From: Chaenocephalus aceratus
Lineage: Eukaryota; Chordata; Actinopteri; Perciformes; Channichthyidae
Length of the DNA: 64,000 bases
NCBI GenBank assembly: GCA_023974075.1
Contig: JAMFTG010000627.1
Location: forward strand, 1 to 64,000
Direction: 5' to 3'
Part shown: positions 33,043 to 44,152 of the stretch, one piece after another
Layout of the letters: the number at the start of each line of letters is the position of its first letter
Numbering within the stretch: the stretch's first letter is position 1
Notes under the pieces: model-generated
The model's database searches: none
What the model saw: the letters and a program-made list of their open reading frames with translations, nothing else
What the model was told of the DNA's origin: nothing
Position numbers and translations under genes: made by a program

Positions 33043-34116
33043 GATTGACCCAGTGGCGAGCCGTCTAGGGCTTAAGATATTTAAAAAAAGAAAATTGAAA
33101 ACATAATTTATTTTTACCAAAATAACTTGATTTAATTGTATTTAAAATAACATATCCAAATAAATAAATCTTTCAAATCTGCCTGTTCAGCTTCTCCTTT
33201 TGGCCGTCTCTGCGAGTTACTGTGAAGATAGGAGCTGATTGGTGGTCCAGGTATGAATTCACAGAGGGCCAGCTAGGGTAACTGAACGAGAGAGTAATGC
33301 AAAATTACAGTACAATTGAGCAATCATATCTTCCCTCTAAATGGGTGGGCTTTATTATCGCAGACTTTATGACAAGTTCCACCTGCTGTGAAGTGTGTTA
33401 TAGAGTGGTGCAGTGACGCGTCCTAAAACCCGGAAGTAAGCTGCTGTTTCCCTCGACACAAAAGCAATGGGATTTCTCCTTAGGATTTTGGAAAATAGCT
33501 CGAAATAAGGTCTGTGGAACGAACCTGTTAGATAAATGCACGTTTTGTTCAGCCGGATAATATCCAAATGTCTACCCTACTGTTATAATTTTCGAATCAT
33601 AAATCTAATCGATAGATTTATGATCGATAGATTTATGATTAGCATAAGTTCGTTCATGATGGCTCACTTCAGTGATAGTGATGACATCGTTGTGAAATTA
33701 TTAACCGAGTCATTTTCAAGATTGAGTTACAATGATAAACTGGAGTGGCACAGGATCAGCTGCATGGCCCACAAGTGCTTCATCCAGAAGGACAGGAGGA
33801 TGGACTTTGTGTTTCAGTGATTTGATCATCAAAGGTAGGCCTAAGTCATTTTCAATGCAGGCCGCTGTGCCGACTTCATTCATTTTTATTGTCTCTTGGC
33901 TGTGGGTGCCCTGTCATGATAGGTGTTTATATAAATGGTGTTGTTCTGTGTGGTAGAGGGTCGCTGTCATTGATGCGTTTTGCACCCCGGGCCGTTGTTT
34001 TGATATTCCGCTGAAGTATACGCTGTGACGTAATAACTCTTCTTTTTTGAGAAGGGAGGGAAGGGGGGGGTCAGAGGGCCTAGGTATAAAAGTCACGGCT
34101 CGCCACTGGATTGACC
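33043..34116. mobile_element. hAT-type DNA transposon with 8-bp TSD and transposase remnant
   Basis: The element 33051-34108 (1058 bp) is flanked by exact GATTGACC at 33043-33050 and 34109-34116. Its ends CAGTGGCGAGCCGT and ACGGCTCGCCACTG form a 14-bp perfect inverted repeat. Inside, 33656-33817 on the + strand encodes 'MAHFSDSDDIVVKLL' and 'FSRLSYNDKLE', resembling the N-terminal exon of a fish hAT or zinc-finger transposase, followed by a stop. Part of this element (33413-33625) recurs at 13588-13800. It is a deleted, non-autonomous copy. Confidence 0.88.
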
Positions 34117-35006
34117 AACTGAGTTTTCAGGGTGTTTGTTAATCCTCAATAACACAATCTCACGCGCACACACACACACACACACTTTGAATGTTCAGAG
34201 GATTATGTATTCACGTTGCAAGCATATTAAAAGCATCAGACACTTCACACACATTATAATTATTATGACATGAAGGACTGTTCATGAAGCCACTGTAACT
34301 GTATCTTAATACAACAGTCTTTGAAATAGTTAAATGTATCTGAATTCTATATACACACACACACACACACACCTTTACAAATACACAAACCTTTCCATGA
34401 CTGAAAGTGCCATTTCCAAACAGGGCGAAAACAACAAGCTAGGTTTTCAACGCTGAATACAAACCATGATTGCCAAAATGATAATTTGATCAAATTTGAT
34501 ATCATGATAAATTATTGATTATTGGACAGGGGGGGGGGGGTTCTCCAAAAGCGAAGTCAGAACATCTCTGGACAGTACATTAGGAAGTGCTTGACTTGAA
34601 ATGCTGTGGATTCTTTTTTTTTTTATTGAGTTAGGCACAATGAGTTACATTTATACGGTCTGTATTTTTCCTTTCCTTCAGACTGGAACAAGAAAGCAGC
34701 GGAGAAGTAACGGGGCAGAAACCCTCCTTTTTACGCAGCGGTCCAGACATAGACATCAGACGGCAAAACATATTCAGTGTGCAGTTCCTTTGGCATTAGG
34801 GCAGGGATATCTAGATACTTTCCAAGGTTTGACATCATGAATTGTGCTACTTTTAAAGCAAGTTTTTTTTTAAAGATCTTTTCAAATCTGTAATCAAAGA
34901 GGTCCGCAAAAACACTATCGACCAATCAGATTGCTTGATTTGACTTGTCAGTTTTATAAATATATTTACATTTCTTCCGTTACGAAACAAACTTACAAAG
35001 CATAAG
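34117..35006. other. intron with two short CA microsatellites
   Basis: (CA)n runs occur at about 34167-34184 and 34353-34372, and a poly-G run at 34530-34540. Sequence is otherwise AT-rich without recognised elements. Open frames here are short and featureless. Confidence 0.5.
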
Positions 35007-35325
35007 ATGGAAACATTTAAGATTAACTTCGACCTCCGGGGGGGTCTTACTATGGAGGAGTGGATTGAGCAGTGCCTATTTCCAGAAAAGAAAGCACCTA
35101 AACGACGACATGCAGAGCTACGTGAAGAGCAGGTAGACCAACTGGAAAAGTACCACCATTCAAAAGCTTTCTGATGTGGGTCTTGAAACAAAGCAGAGAA
35201 ATTATGACCGCTTCCAGCAGCTGTCTCCAGAGCTGCTGGAAGCCGAATCTCGGGGACCGGAGAAAGTGGAGCAATATTCTCGCCACGCCAAGCAACAGCC
35301 TAGAACAACCTCACGTGTTAGTTAA
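35007..35325 (+). pseudogene. unassigned coding-like segment with one frameshift
   Basis: From ATG 35007 a 55-codon frame includes 'TMEEWIEQCLFPEKKAPKRR', then a charged stretch likely to be a coiled coil ('ELREEQVDQLEKYHH'), and stops at 35174. A +1 shift near 35155 opens a second frame to about 35325, with 'KLSDVGLETKQRNYDRFQQL' and 'SPELLEAESRGPEKVEQYSR'. Composition is highly charged and protein-like in both parts, suggesting a once-continuous frame of about 105 residues. I do not recognise a family. It could be the ORF of a transposon or a processed pseudogene fragment. Confidence 0.4.
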
Positions 35326-35758
35326 TGAGAGAAATGTATGTGCGTTCATTTCAAGACTCCTAAAGAGCATGAGACGATTGGGTCACATACAATTAGAGAG
35401 ACAATGGTCCTTCTGATTCTGGGTGAGCTGACTTCGGAGTGGAAGGGAAGTACAGAGATGGCCTTAGGGTATGGGAACAGTTAAGCTTTGTTGGTTAGCT
35501 GGTCCTGAGGAGGTCATGAGATGAGGACTGTGAAACCCCAACAAGTATGGCTTTCATAAAGAAAAACATGTGACATTGGTGTGGTGAGCTGGAGGATAAG
35601 AGGTGTGTGCATCAAACATGCATAGGGAGGATGTGTGTTTATTGTAGTAACTAGGTATAATTGCTGCTCAAACTATGCGTTTTGTTGATTTCTATCAGTT
35701 TTTTCATGTTATAAGTACTAAATTGCCACCACATTTTGGAATAATTGGTTTAAACAGA

Positions 35759-35810
<52 letters not shown>

Positions 35811-35926
35811 GTATGGTGTGTTGTACCATTAAAACAGATTATTGTTTAACCCTGTATCTGGTGCTTTGAATTCCTTCCTTTATGATTTTACAAGATGCTC
35901 CCCAAACGACCACGCGGAGCCGAGGT
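35326..35926. repeat. intron with a (CCAG)n microsatellite
   Basis: 35761-35810 is about twelve CCAG units. The rest is ordinary intron leading to the truncated edge of an L2 LINE at 35927. Nothing else is recognised. Confidence 0.7.
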
Positions 35927-36899
35927 GGGAACATGAGTACACAGGTATAGACAGAGAGAAGGAAGAAGTAAGATGTCCCCCGACAAACTAAGCCTATATC
36001 AGCAAAACTAGGGGCTGAATCTATAAGCTTTATCAAAAAGGAAGGTCTTAAGCGCACTCTTAAAAACGAATAGGGTGTCTGCCGCCCGAACACAAACTGG
36101 AAGCTGATTCCACAAATGTGGATAAGAAAAGGCTCTGGCTCCCATTGTACTTTTAGAGACTCTTGGAACAACCAACAACCCTGCATTCTTGGAACGCAAT
36201 GCCCCAATAGGACAGTAGGGTATAATGAGTTATTTAAGGTAAGATGGCACCTGCCCATTATGGGCTTTGTAGGCGAGAAGAAGAATTTTACAGCCTTGAA
36301 GTAACAAATGCATGGACTAGTTTCTCTGCATCGTTTTGAGGCAAGATATGCCTGATTTTTGCAATGTTACGTGGATGGAAGTAGGCGGTCCTTGAAATTG
36401 ATTTTATGTGGGCATTAAAGGATAAATCCAGATCAAATATAACACCAAGGTTCCTTACAGTCTCACTGGAGGCCAAATTAATGCCATCCATAGTTAGTAT
36501 ATCTTTAGATAATTAGTTTCGTAGATTCTTCAGGCCAAGTACAATAACTTCAGTTTTGGTCGTGTTTAACATCAAAACATTTAAAGGAATGGTCCATTCA
36601 TTAGATAATTAATCAAAACTTCAGTATTTAGTGAAACGTTATGTTTAAACCATACCCTGAAGAAATCAGCGATATTCCCCGGTAAATAATGATTTTATAG
36701 CTCTTTTTTATCAAGACCTGTATATTCCGTCTGGCCGCCGCCATGTTTGCCATTTTCAGTAGTCACGTGATGGTCGTGACGTCATCCATGCGTTCACTTT
36801 GTCAACACACGGAAACATGGTGGAGTATTTCAGTTCGGAATCGTCAGCAGAGGAACAAGTTTTGACCAATGTGAAGAGATTGGATGGGGGAATTCATCC

Positions 36900-37148
36900 A
36901 TACATATCAGTATGACAATACGACACCCACTGTCCTTAGACCCTCACATCGTACAAGGAAAAACTTCCGAAGAAAACACACAGTTTAAAGGGAACATGGG
37001 AGAAACCTCAGGGAGAGCAACAGAGGAGGGATCCCTCTCCCAGGACGGACAGACGTGCAATAGATGCCGTGTGTAAATTGAAAAGATAATACATTTGCAA
37101 CATAGGTAGTCCAAATGTTTGTAAATGCATGTGTGTATAATGGGAAGA
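36900..37148 (-). repeat. L2 3' UTR fragment inside the THAP transposon
   Basis: This segment matches 14364-14612, the 3' UTR part of the L2 family, with small differences. It has no tail and no obvious target-site duplication. It corresponds to the 3' part missing from the surrounding L2 copy, so it could have moved by rearrangement, gene conversion or template switching rather than by ordinary LINE insertion. Confidence 0.75.
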
Positions 37149-37342
37149 TGATATAAGATACTATATGTATGCATGTAGTACCACCCTTGCTAGCGATTCC
37201 CTCTCTAGTTTAGCATACTCAGCTTCGTTGTCCCTGGCCATAGAATCACGATTTTATGGGGCCGGAAAAACTGGGGGGAAATACACACTAGCCGGTACTA
37301 CGCTATATGGAAAGGCCACCAAAAACTGTCCTGGCCTGGACG

Positions 37343-37765
37343 TTAAAACGGGGCTAGCCGCTGCAATGGAAATGCGCTATAACATACCTTATTCTTACTC
37401 CGAGCACTACTTCTGCTCCTCCGTCGCTTCACACTTGCAGAGGGCGATTTCTCTACTGGCCGTACTGGTGTCCTGGTCGGTGATGACACCAGAAAGACCG
37501 ATGGTACTGCATCTCCATTGAGTAATGGTTGTTCTTTAAATCCCATGTTATGTTTGATCATACTCTCAGAGTAGTCGTCCGGAAATGTGAAATGTTCGCT
37601 GCATACATGAGCCTGTGAATCTTTCGGTTCGGGCCGGCCACATTTCGCTAGCCACTGCCTCCGAATGTACTTCTTATGCTTACCTTTTGGCAACAGATGG
37701 AACCGAGCATTCCGTGGATTGTTCCTATCCGAATTATGGCAATATTTCGCGATACAGTGAGGCAT
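37343..37765 (-). pseudogene. THAP-domain protein, first exon of a transposase
   Basis: The frame starts with 'MPHCIAKYCHNS' and holds a THAP zinc-binding domain of about 90 residues. Its C-X4-C pair is near residues 4-9, a conserved Trp follows in 'IRRQWLAKC', the C-X2-H pair is in 'HVCSEHF', and the terminal 'AVPSVF' box is present. THAP domains bind specific DNA, in transposases usually their own ends. A basic Ser/Arg tail follows. 'aagaataag|gtatgt' near 37390 looks like a splice donor, so the frame beyond is probably intron. Downstream transposase exons with the catalytic domain are absent, so this copy cannot move itself. Confidence 0.85.
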
Positions 37766-38740
37766 ATTTGAAGAGAGAAACTACAGTAAATAACATGGAG
37801 ATCAACGTGTCTTCGAAAACCAAACGCATGGATTACGTCACGTCCGGGAAATGGCGGCGCCCACAGTGTTGATGTTATTTCGGTATATAATCAGTTTAAA
37901 ATCACTGATAATGTCATCGGATTAAAAAAAAAAAAAGAGAGACTGGCAGAGACTGGTCTGTTTTATCGGATGATCATTTTTTAAAAATGAGTGTCATGAG
38001 CATACCATTCCTTTAAGGTCATCCACGTTTATAAGTCCTTAAGGCAGTCTTGAATTTTATTTAGATGATTAACTTCATCAGGCTTGATTGATAGATATAG
38101 TTGAGTATCATCCGCATAACAATGAAAGTGTACAGAATGATTCCTTTTAATATTGCCCAACTGAAGCATATATAATGTGAACAAAATAGGTCCGAGCACT
38201 GAACCCTGTGGCACTACATGGCTAACTTTGGTTTGCGTGGAAAATTCATCGTTAACACGTACAAACTGAGAGCGTTCAGATAGATAGGACCTAAACCAGC
38301 CTAAAGCAGTTCCCTGTATGCCAACTAAGTGCTCTAGTCTTTGCAATAGGATATCATGGTCGATAGTATCAAATGCAGCACTGAGATCGAGCAAACAAGA
38401 ATAGACAAGTCCTGAGAATAGAGACAAGTCCCTTGTCTGAGGCTATTAGAATGAGGCTATTAGAATGTCATTTGTGACTTTAACCAGAGCTGTCTCTGTG
38501 CTATGATGTGTTCTAAAGCCAGACTGAAAATCTTCAAATAAATCATTGTTTTTTAAGTAATCACACAGCTGTTTTGCGACCGCTTTCTCAATAATTTTTG
38601 AGAGGAACGGAAGATTAGAAATAGGTCTATAGTTGGCTAAACCCTCTGGATCGAGGTTGTGCTTTTTAAGAAGAGGTTTTATCACTGCTACTTTGAATGA
38701 TTGTGGAACATAGCCTGATAATAAAGACATATTCATAATA

Positions 38741-39071
38741 ACATGAGACAGTTAGAGCAGGAAATAACACCCGAGGGTGGGAAAAGAGCCATGGCTAGCT
38801 ATCAAGCTAAAGTAGCTACCGTTAGCAAACCCGAAAAGAGTGTAGGCAACTGTGGAGTTACAGTCGCTAAGAGAAGGAGTGTTGTGAGTGCTTAAGCTGT
38901 AGTAACGTGTGATTACAACGTCAGGCAGTTGCCGTGATCAAGAGTTTTAAAAACGATCGATTAAGTTAAAGATAATAAGCTATCAGCAACAGAACAGGCA
39001 CACGGGATACCCGGAGATGACAACAACAACCGGAAGTTACAACATGCTTACCGCAATAGTGGTCCGTGTAG
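38741..39071 (+). repeat. LINE-5'-UTR-like segment ending in the 73-bp orphan (copy 2)
   Basis: The sequence begins abruptly after the L2 edge at 38740 and ends with 38999-39071, identical to 1418-1490. It is rich in 'gctagctatcaagctaaag' and similar short motifs often seen in LINE 5' UTRs. A 5' inversion of the L2 copy (twin priming) would explain a + strand 5' UTR joined to a - strand body. This is inference; no full-length L2 is present for comparison. Confidence 0.45.
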
Positions 39072-39072
39072 T

Positions 39073-39127
39073 ACTTGTTGAGTTCATGAACTTGTTGAGT
39101 TCATGAGTTCATAAACTCAACAAGTAC
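39073..39127. repeat. short imperfect palindrome
   Basis: 'tacttgttgagttcatgaac' is the reverse complement of 'gttcataaactcaacaagta' with one mismatch. A partial direct repeat ('acttgttgagttcatga') lies between them. It sits at the start of the next repeat and could be a hairpin terminus of it. Confidence 0.7.
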
Positions 39128-39567
39128 TATACTTGGGTACAATTTTGAGATACTTGTACTTTATTTAAGTATTTCAATGTTTTGCTACTTTGTTCTTCTT
39201 CTCCTCTACAGTTCAGAGGTAAATGGTGTACTTTGACTCCACTACATGTATTTAATACCTTTAGTTACTTCACAGATCTGGATGAATGATGTGAAATATA
39301 ATCAAGTGTTAAATCGGACTTTAGTTCCACCTGGAGTAAATCCACAAGCTACCCTGCAGTCTACAAAGTCATTCAAACTAGGCTGCACCTTTACCAGCTT
39401 TGAGAACACTTTCATGATCAATCATTATAAAACATATCATATATGTTATTCTGAAATGGACCAATCTGCACAATCACTACTTTTACTGTCGCTACTTTCA
39501 CTATATTTTGATAATACTTTTCTACTTTTACTTGAGTAACATTTTGAATGCAGTACTTTTACTGTAA
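39128..39567 (+). repeat. fish dispersed repeat of the 'acttgagtaa' type, interrupted by BEL/Pao
   Basis: 39123-39567 is similar to the reverse complement of 50745-51080, a second copy ending in 'cccacctctg'. Motifs such as 'acttttacttgagtaac' recur, including after the BEL/Pao element at 47395-47485, where three near-identical 'gagtacttctacttttact' units stand in a row. This is a non-autonomous DNA transposon family common in fish. The BEL/Pao element inserted within it. Confidence 0.65.
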
Positions 39568-39572
39568 CAGAG

Positions 39573-40971
39573 TGTGCTGTCTAAGACGCTGTCTTACTCC
39601 AGCCAGTAGGTGGTGCTGTTGCTTTTTGTTTCTTCTTTTGTTCGTACCAGCCAATGGGAAAGACTTACATTAAAAACATAGGAAGTGATACCCACATGTG
39701 AGTCGTGGTTGAAATGGACAGAAAGGAGAAATATCATTGTTTGAATCTGCATCCATCCTTCTTTGCTATGTTGTTGAAAGCATTTTTAGCTTTTGTATGT
39801 ATTCTTAAGAGGATATCAACGATTATTTAGAGGTTTCAATGTTTAAGTAGATTGCTATTCATTGATGTTTGATGTATGGTTAGCACATGTTTTGTAGTGT
39901 GTATTACTGTCAAGCCCTTAGGTATATTTGCAGTTTCCCCGCTTGAAAGGGATGGTACAGTCCATAGGAGGTTTTAACTGGGTTTCACTCGAACAATGAC
40001 CACAACTTTGTTTCTTTTGAGTTCTTCTTTACTTTCGTTTTTGTAGTTGCAGTACAGCTTATGTAGTAAGGTTGTAAGTTAAAAAAAACTTTAAATGAAA
40101 AAGAATTACTGTAAATACAATGCACATCAAATAATAAGTGCAAAAATACATGCTTTACATATATATTTTAACACTTGTGAATATTGTTTTACTTTCTTAA
40201 TGTATTTTTATGATTTATGTTTTTAACTTATGCAGTCTCATTAAAAATGCAAATATAATAGACTGAATGTTTAGCAGCATGCAAACCGTTTTTATCAATC
40301 TACATCTCTCAATAAACAAATCACATTTGTTTTTAAATCAACAATCATGTTGCTTTAGCTTGAGGACAAACAAACAAATGACACTGAACTAGAACGCACG
40401 TTCTAACGTGCACCACGAACGGCAAGTTGTATGACTTAACTAAACACACAGTTCGTCTCTCACCGGCCGCCTCTCCAGCTTTTTATGGCTGCACCAGCGC
40501 TGCTTCTTTGATGTTTCTTCTGCTGGTTTGTTGCTGCTGCTGCTGGACGCACGCTTTTTAGTTTGTCCCTCTCCAGCTTTGATTACTGCCCTTCTTTCAG
40601 GTGCATTGCTTTTAAAGGTGCAGCGAAGCTGATTAGCAATTAGGTAATGATTTCAGACAGCTGCCACTCTGTCAATCAGCACGACTTTTTAACCCCTTAA
40701 TCTCCTGTGAGGATTTTTCAAGTTGACTTCACAATTACACAGCACTTTTGCATGTAAACATATGATATGCATATTTTGTGATGTTTGTGACGTACTTAAC
40801 CGTTGTATTATATATTTCTGCATCACAGCTAAGTGTCTAATTTTAATGTATATTGTGTTTCTTTCAGTTTTACTCTGTTGACTTGTGGATGTAAACATCT
40901 TATTAAAGAAGAGAAACGCTTGCCACTTGTCGAGGAGTTATCTGTCTCATAACGACAGTGAGGGCAGAACA
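39573..40971 (+). repeat. BEL/Pao 5' LTR with an 831-bp extra block
   Basis: 39573-39904 and 40736-40971 align with the 3' LTR; 39905-40735 has no counterpart there. Without it the LTR is about 568 bp, near the 592 bp of its partner. The extra block has no terminal inverted repeats I can see, and its flanks do not give a clean duplication. Either it inserted here or it was deleted from the 3' copy. Confidence 0.85.
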
Positions 40972-41046
40972 GCAAAAAAGCAGATTCGTCTACATTATCA
41001 AAGTACCAGGTGGATACACACGTCAGTCTTCCCTAAGAAACTAAAC

Positions 41047-41802
41047 ATGTCTCAGCCAGGAGATAATGAATCAGTCCACACTCACGCATCAAAATCATCA
41101 AAGGGCTCCAGTAAGTCATCTGCCAGCTTGGCTGCGGACAATGCACGGGCTAGAGCGGAGGCAGCACGAGCCAGAGCGGCCTATGCTCAAAAGGAAATCG
41201 AATTGAGAGTAAAACAAGCAGAACACAGAGTGGAAGAAACACGTCTGGAGGCTACATTGGAAGCGCTTCATCAGGAACGCGATGCAGCTCTCACTGAAGC
41301 TAATGTGTACGAGGCTGCGGCAAGCGAAATAGAAGAAGACCGCATAACCGTTCGCTTCCCACAGACATTTCACCCATTAGAACGCACAAGCGAGTATGTG
41401 AATGACCAATTTCTCCAAAATGAGAAATCTCCACATGCAGCCCTGAAGCCTAACGAGGCAGCGGACTCCACATTTAACCAACTCAAGCAGGAAGTTGAAA
41501 TGCCTGTCCCAAGATCTCCATACACGTTGCTGCCTTGCAAGAACAACACAAACGACAGAGCATCTCAGCTACCTAAGAGCTTTGCAGTGCATGAACAACC
41601 ACAATGTCCAAGTCCTCTGATTCACCCACAAGAAACCTCAAGTATTTCTGACCTTCCCAGGTTTCTAGCTAGACGTGAGTTGCTCACTGGAGGTCTTACA
41701 AGGTTTAGCGACAAGCCATGTGACTACTGGGAATGGAAATCCTCATTTGAAAATGCCATCCAAGGTCTACATCTACAGCTAGTGAAGAGCTTGACTTGTT
41801 GA
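41047..41802 (+). pseudogene. BEL/Pao Gag, N-terminal coiled coil
   Basis: From 'MSQPGDNESVH' the frame is Ser-rich, then Ala/Arg/Glu-rich with heptad character ('ARARAEAARARAAYAQKEIE', then 'QAEHRVEETRLEATLEALHQ'). It ends in the conserved 'DKPCDYWEWKSSF' block that opens the Gag capsid-like region of BEL/Pao elements. A frame change near 41796-41802 separates it from the following part. Gag packages the element RNA in cytoplasmic particles. An ATG upstream at 40885 lies in the LTR and is not used. Confidence 0.85.
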
Positions 41803-43022
41803 CTAAGTGGTTAGGCGACAAATCCTCACAACATGCAAAACGCCTCAGAGCAGTGCATATTAACTACCCTTCCCTCGGTCTGAACAAAGTGTGGGAGAGA
41901 CTTCAAGAGTGTTATGGATCTCTTGAGGCCTTAGAAAAGACTATGTTTGATAGGCTAGAACAGTTCCCCAGAATTACCAACAAGGAGCCTCATCTGCTAC
42001 GGGACCTTGGTGACCTACTGTTAGAGATTGACTCTGCGAAGAGCGAAGGACACATACCAGGATTGCTGTACCTCAACACGGCACGTGGAATCCATCCCAT
42101 AGTGGATCAACTTTCATTTGGCCTGCAAGAGAAATGGATGACGCACAGAACCAGATACAGACGCGATTATTCTTTGTCATTCCTTCCATTTTCGGTCTTT
42201 GCCACCTTCATTAAAGATGAGGCCAAAATGAGAAATGACCCCAGTTTCATGTCTATGGTTCCACCCACCTTCACGACCTTCAAAGCAGACAAGCATCTGG
42301 AAAAACACGACAAATCAAAAATGCACACAGTCCACAGAACAGAAGTGGTTAGCTCCGAACAAACGCCAAGTGCTGAAAAAACCATTACAGACCCAAGCAA
42401 AGAGTGTCCCATCCACAAAAAACCTCATCCACTCAAAAAATGCAGGTTATTCCGGGAGAAGTCTCTGGAAGAACGTAAGGCTTATCTGAGACAAAATCAG
42501 ATATGTTTCCGATGCTGTGTTTCTTCCAGCCATCAAGCAAAGATGGAAATCCACTGTTCAGAATGTGAAAGTAATTCACATATCAGTGCTCTCCACGCTG
42601 GTCCTGCACCATGGGCGACATACAGGTTTGCAGGACCTGCCTTTGATCACGGCGGGGAGCAAGGCTCAGCTTCACCCATTGCCACCTCTACATGCACACA
42701 GGTGTGTGGAAATAAGATCGGTGGACACTCATGTGCCAAGATTTGCCTCGTTGTCTATCCAAAGGATCACTATGACAAGCGACTCAGAGCTTATGCTATC
42801 TTGGACGAACAGAGCAACAGGTCTCTGGCTAGATCTTCCTTCTTCGATATCTTTGGGATCGACATAAACTCTTCTCCATATACTCTTAAGACATGTGCAG
42901 GTGTTTCAAAGGTGACTGGTAGAAGAGCGAGTAATTTCATAGTGGAATCAGCAGATGGCCAATCCAGTCTGGCTTTGCCCACGCTTATCGAATGTGACAT
43001 GCTTCCTGACAATCGAAATTAA
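41796..43022 (+). pseudogene. BEL/Pao Gag C-terminal part, zinc knuckles and protease
   Basis: The frame continues the capsid-like region ('GLNKVWERLQECYGSLEALE'), then the Cys/His clusters typical of BEL/Pao ('CPIHKKPHPLKKC', 'CFRCCVSSSH', 'CSECESNSH'). The aspartic protease follows, with the active site 'AILDEQSNRSLA' near residue 330. Protease processes the Gag-Pol polyprotein. In known members this is part of one long polyprotein; here it ends at 43022, and downstream protease sequence up to 43370 lies in another frame. Confidence 0.85.
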
Positions 43023-44152
43023 ATACCAACTCCTGAAGCCGCTCACTATCATCCACATCTCAAGGACGTTGCTACAGAGATCCCAGCATTCAATCCCAAG
43101 GCTGATATTCTGTTGCTACTTGGAAGAGATGTTATTCAGACCCACAAGGTGCTTGAGCAGCGCAACGGACCCCTAAATGCTCCATTCACACAGAAGTTAG
43201 CTCTGGGGTGGGTTAATGTTGGTGATGTCTGTCTTGGCGGGGCTCACAACCCCGGACATGTAAATGTTCTCAAGACAAACATCTTGGAAAATGGAAGACC
43301 AAGCTACTTCCTTCCATGTCAAAACAGCATGCAGGTAAAGGAAAGTTTTGATTGCCAAGACCGACAGGATGGACTCTAAGGCAGACACCATGGGAGATAC
43401 AGTCTTTCAGTGTACTAGCGCAGACGAGAAACCTGCCTACTCCATAGAAGAAAGAACCTTCCTGCAGATAATGGAGAAGGAAGTCTACCAAGATGACTCA
43501 AAACAGCTGGGTGGCTGCGTTGCCCTTCCGCTCTCCAAGACCACGTCTCCCCAACAACAAACGGCAAGCCAGTCAACGCCTCTCCTCAGTTCGTTGCACG
43601 CTGAAGAAGCGACCTGAAACAAGACAACACTTCGTGGACTTTATGGAAAATATATTTGTCAGTGGTCATGCAGAACCGGCACCCCCACTCAAAGAACATG
43701 AGGAATGCTGGTATATTCCCTTCTTTGGGGTTTATCACCCTCATAAGCTAGAACAAATCAGGGTGGTCTTCGACTCGAGTGCTCCACACCATGGAGTGTC
43801 TTTAAATGATGTCCTTCTCACAGGCCCTAATCTCAACAACAGCCTGCTGGGTGTCCTTATGCGGTTCCGCGAAGAGCGAGTGGCAGTAACTACTGACATC
43901 AAGCAGTTGTTCCATTGCTTCTTGGTACGAGAAGATCACAGGAACTTATTACGCTTCCTTTGGCACCGGAACAACGACTTGGAGCAACCCATAGTGGAGT
44001 ATCGTATGAGAGTGCACGTCTTCGGGAACAGTCCATCACCTGCCGTGGCAAACTACGCGCTCAAAAAGGCATCCAAAGACCAAGAAGGAAGTGACTTTCA
44101 ATCGAAACAACTAGTTGAGCGTCACTTCTATGTTGACGATGGTCTCATCTAA
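43023..44152 (+). pseudogene. BEL/Pao protease end and reverse transcriptase
   Basis: 43113-43379 includes 'LLGRDVIQTHKV' (end of protease) and 'LALGWVNVGDVCLG'. In 43493-44152 the reverse transcriptase has 'ECWYIPFFGVYHP', 'QIRVVFDSSA', 'VAVTTDIKQLFHCF', 'FRFLWHRNND'-type blocks and the catalytic 'FYVDDGLI' at the end. A stop codon follows YVDDGLI at 44150-44152. At least two frame changes occur before 43620. The enzyme makes cDNA in the particle. Confidence 0.85.

Larger units (their letters stand above)
36581..38016. mobile_element. TTAA-flanked THAP-domain DNA transposon (Kolobok-like)
   Basis: Comparison with the intact L2 at 15550-15590 shows an insertion of 36585-38012 (1428 bp) at TTAA. 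TTAA is present on both sides (36581-36584, 38013-38016). The ends AGGAATGGT and ACCATTCCT are a 9-bp perfect inverted repeat beginning with three purines. The minus strand encodes a THAP DNA-binding domain. TTAA duplication, RRR termini and a THAP domain together are what I know of Kolobok transposons; piggyBac also uses TTAA but lacks THAP. A 250-bp L2 3' UTR fragment lies inside at about 36900-37148. Confidence 0.8.
35927..38740 (-). mobile_element. L2-clade LINE, third copy, split by a THAP transposon
   Basis: Minus-strand L2 of the same family as 14222-17527. 35927-36580 carries the C-terminal coding region and 38017-38740 the reverse-transcriptase core ('[19 protein letters not shown]', '[20 protein letters not shown]', '[11 protein letters not shown]'). 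A 1.4-kb transposon separates them. Its normal 3' UTR and tail are missing: it starts abruptly at the point matching 14751. A short local duplication ('gaggctattagaatg' twice, 38441-38470) and a deletion break the frame. The 5' side stops at 38740, where an unrelated or inverted segment begins. Confidence 0.87.

Noticed and set aside
35761..35810. Regular short repeats resembling an array (CCAG), likewise TCAA at 14222
   Set aside because: Simple microsatellites without spacers; not CRISPR.
37165..37521. 118-codon frame on the plus strand
   Set aside because: Mostly antisense to the THAP exon and without a domain.
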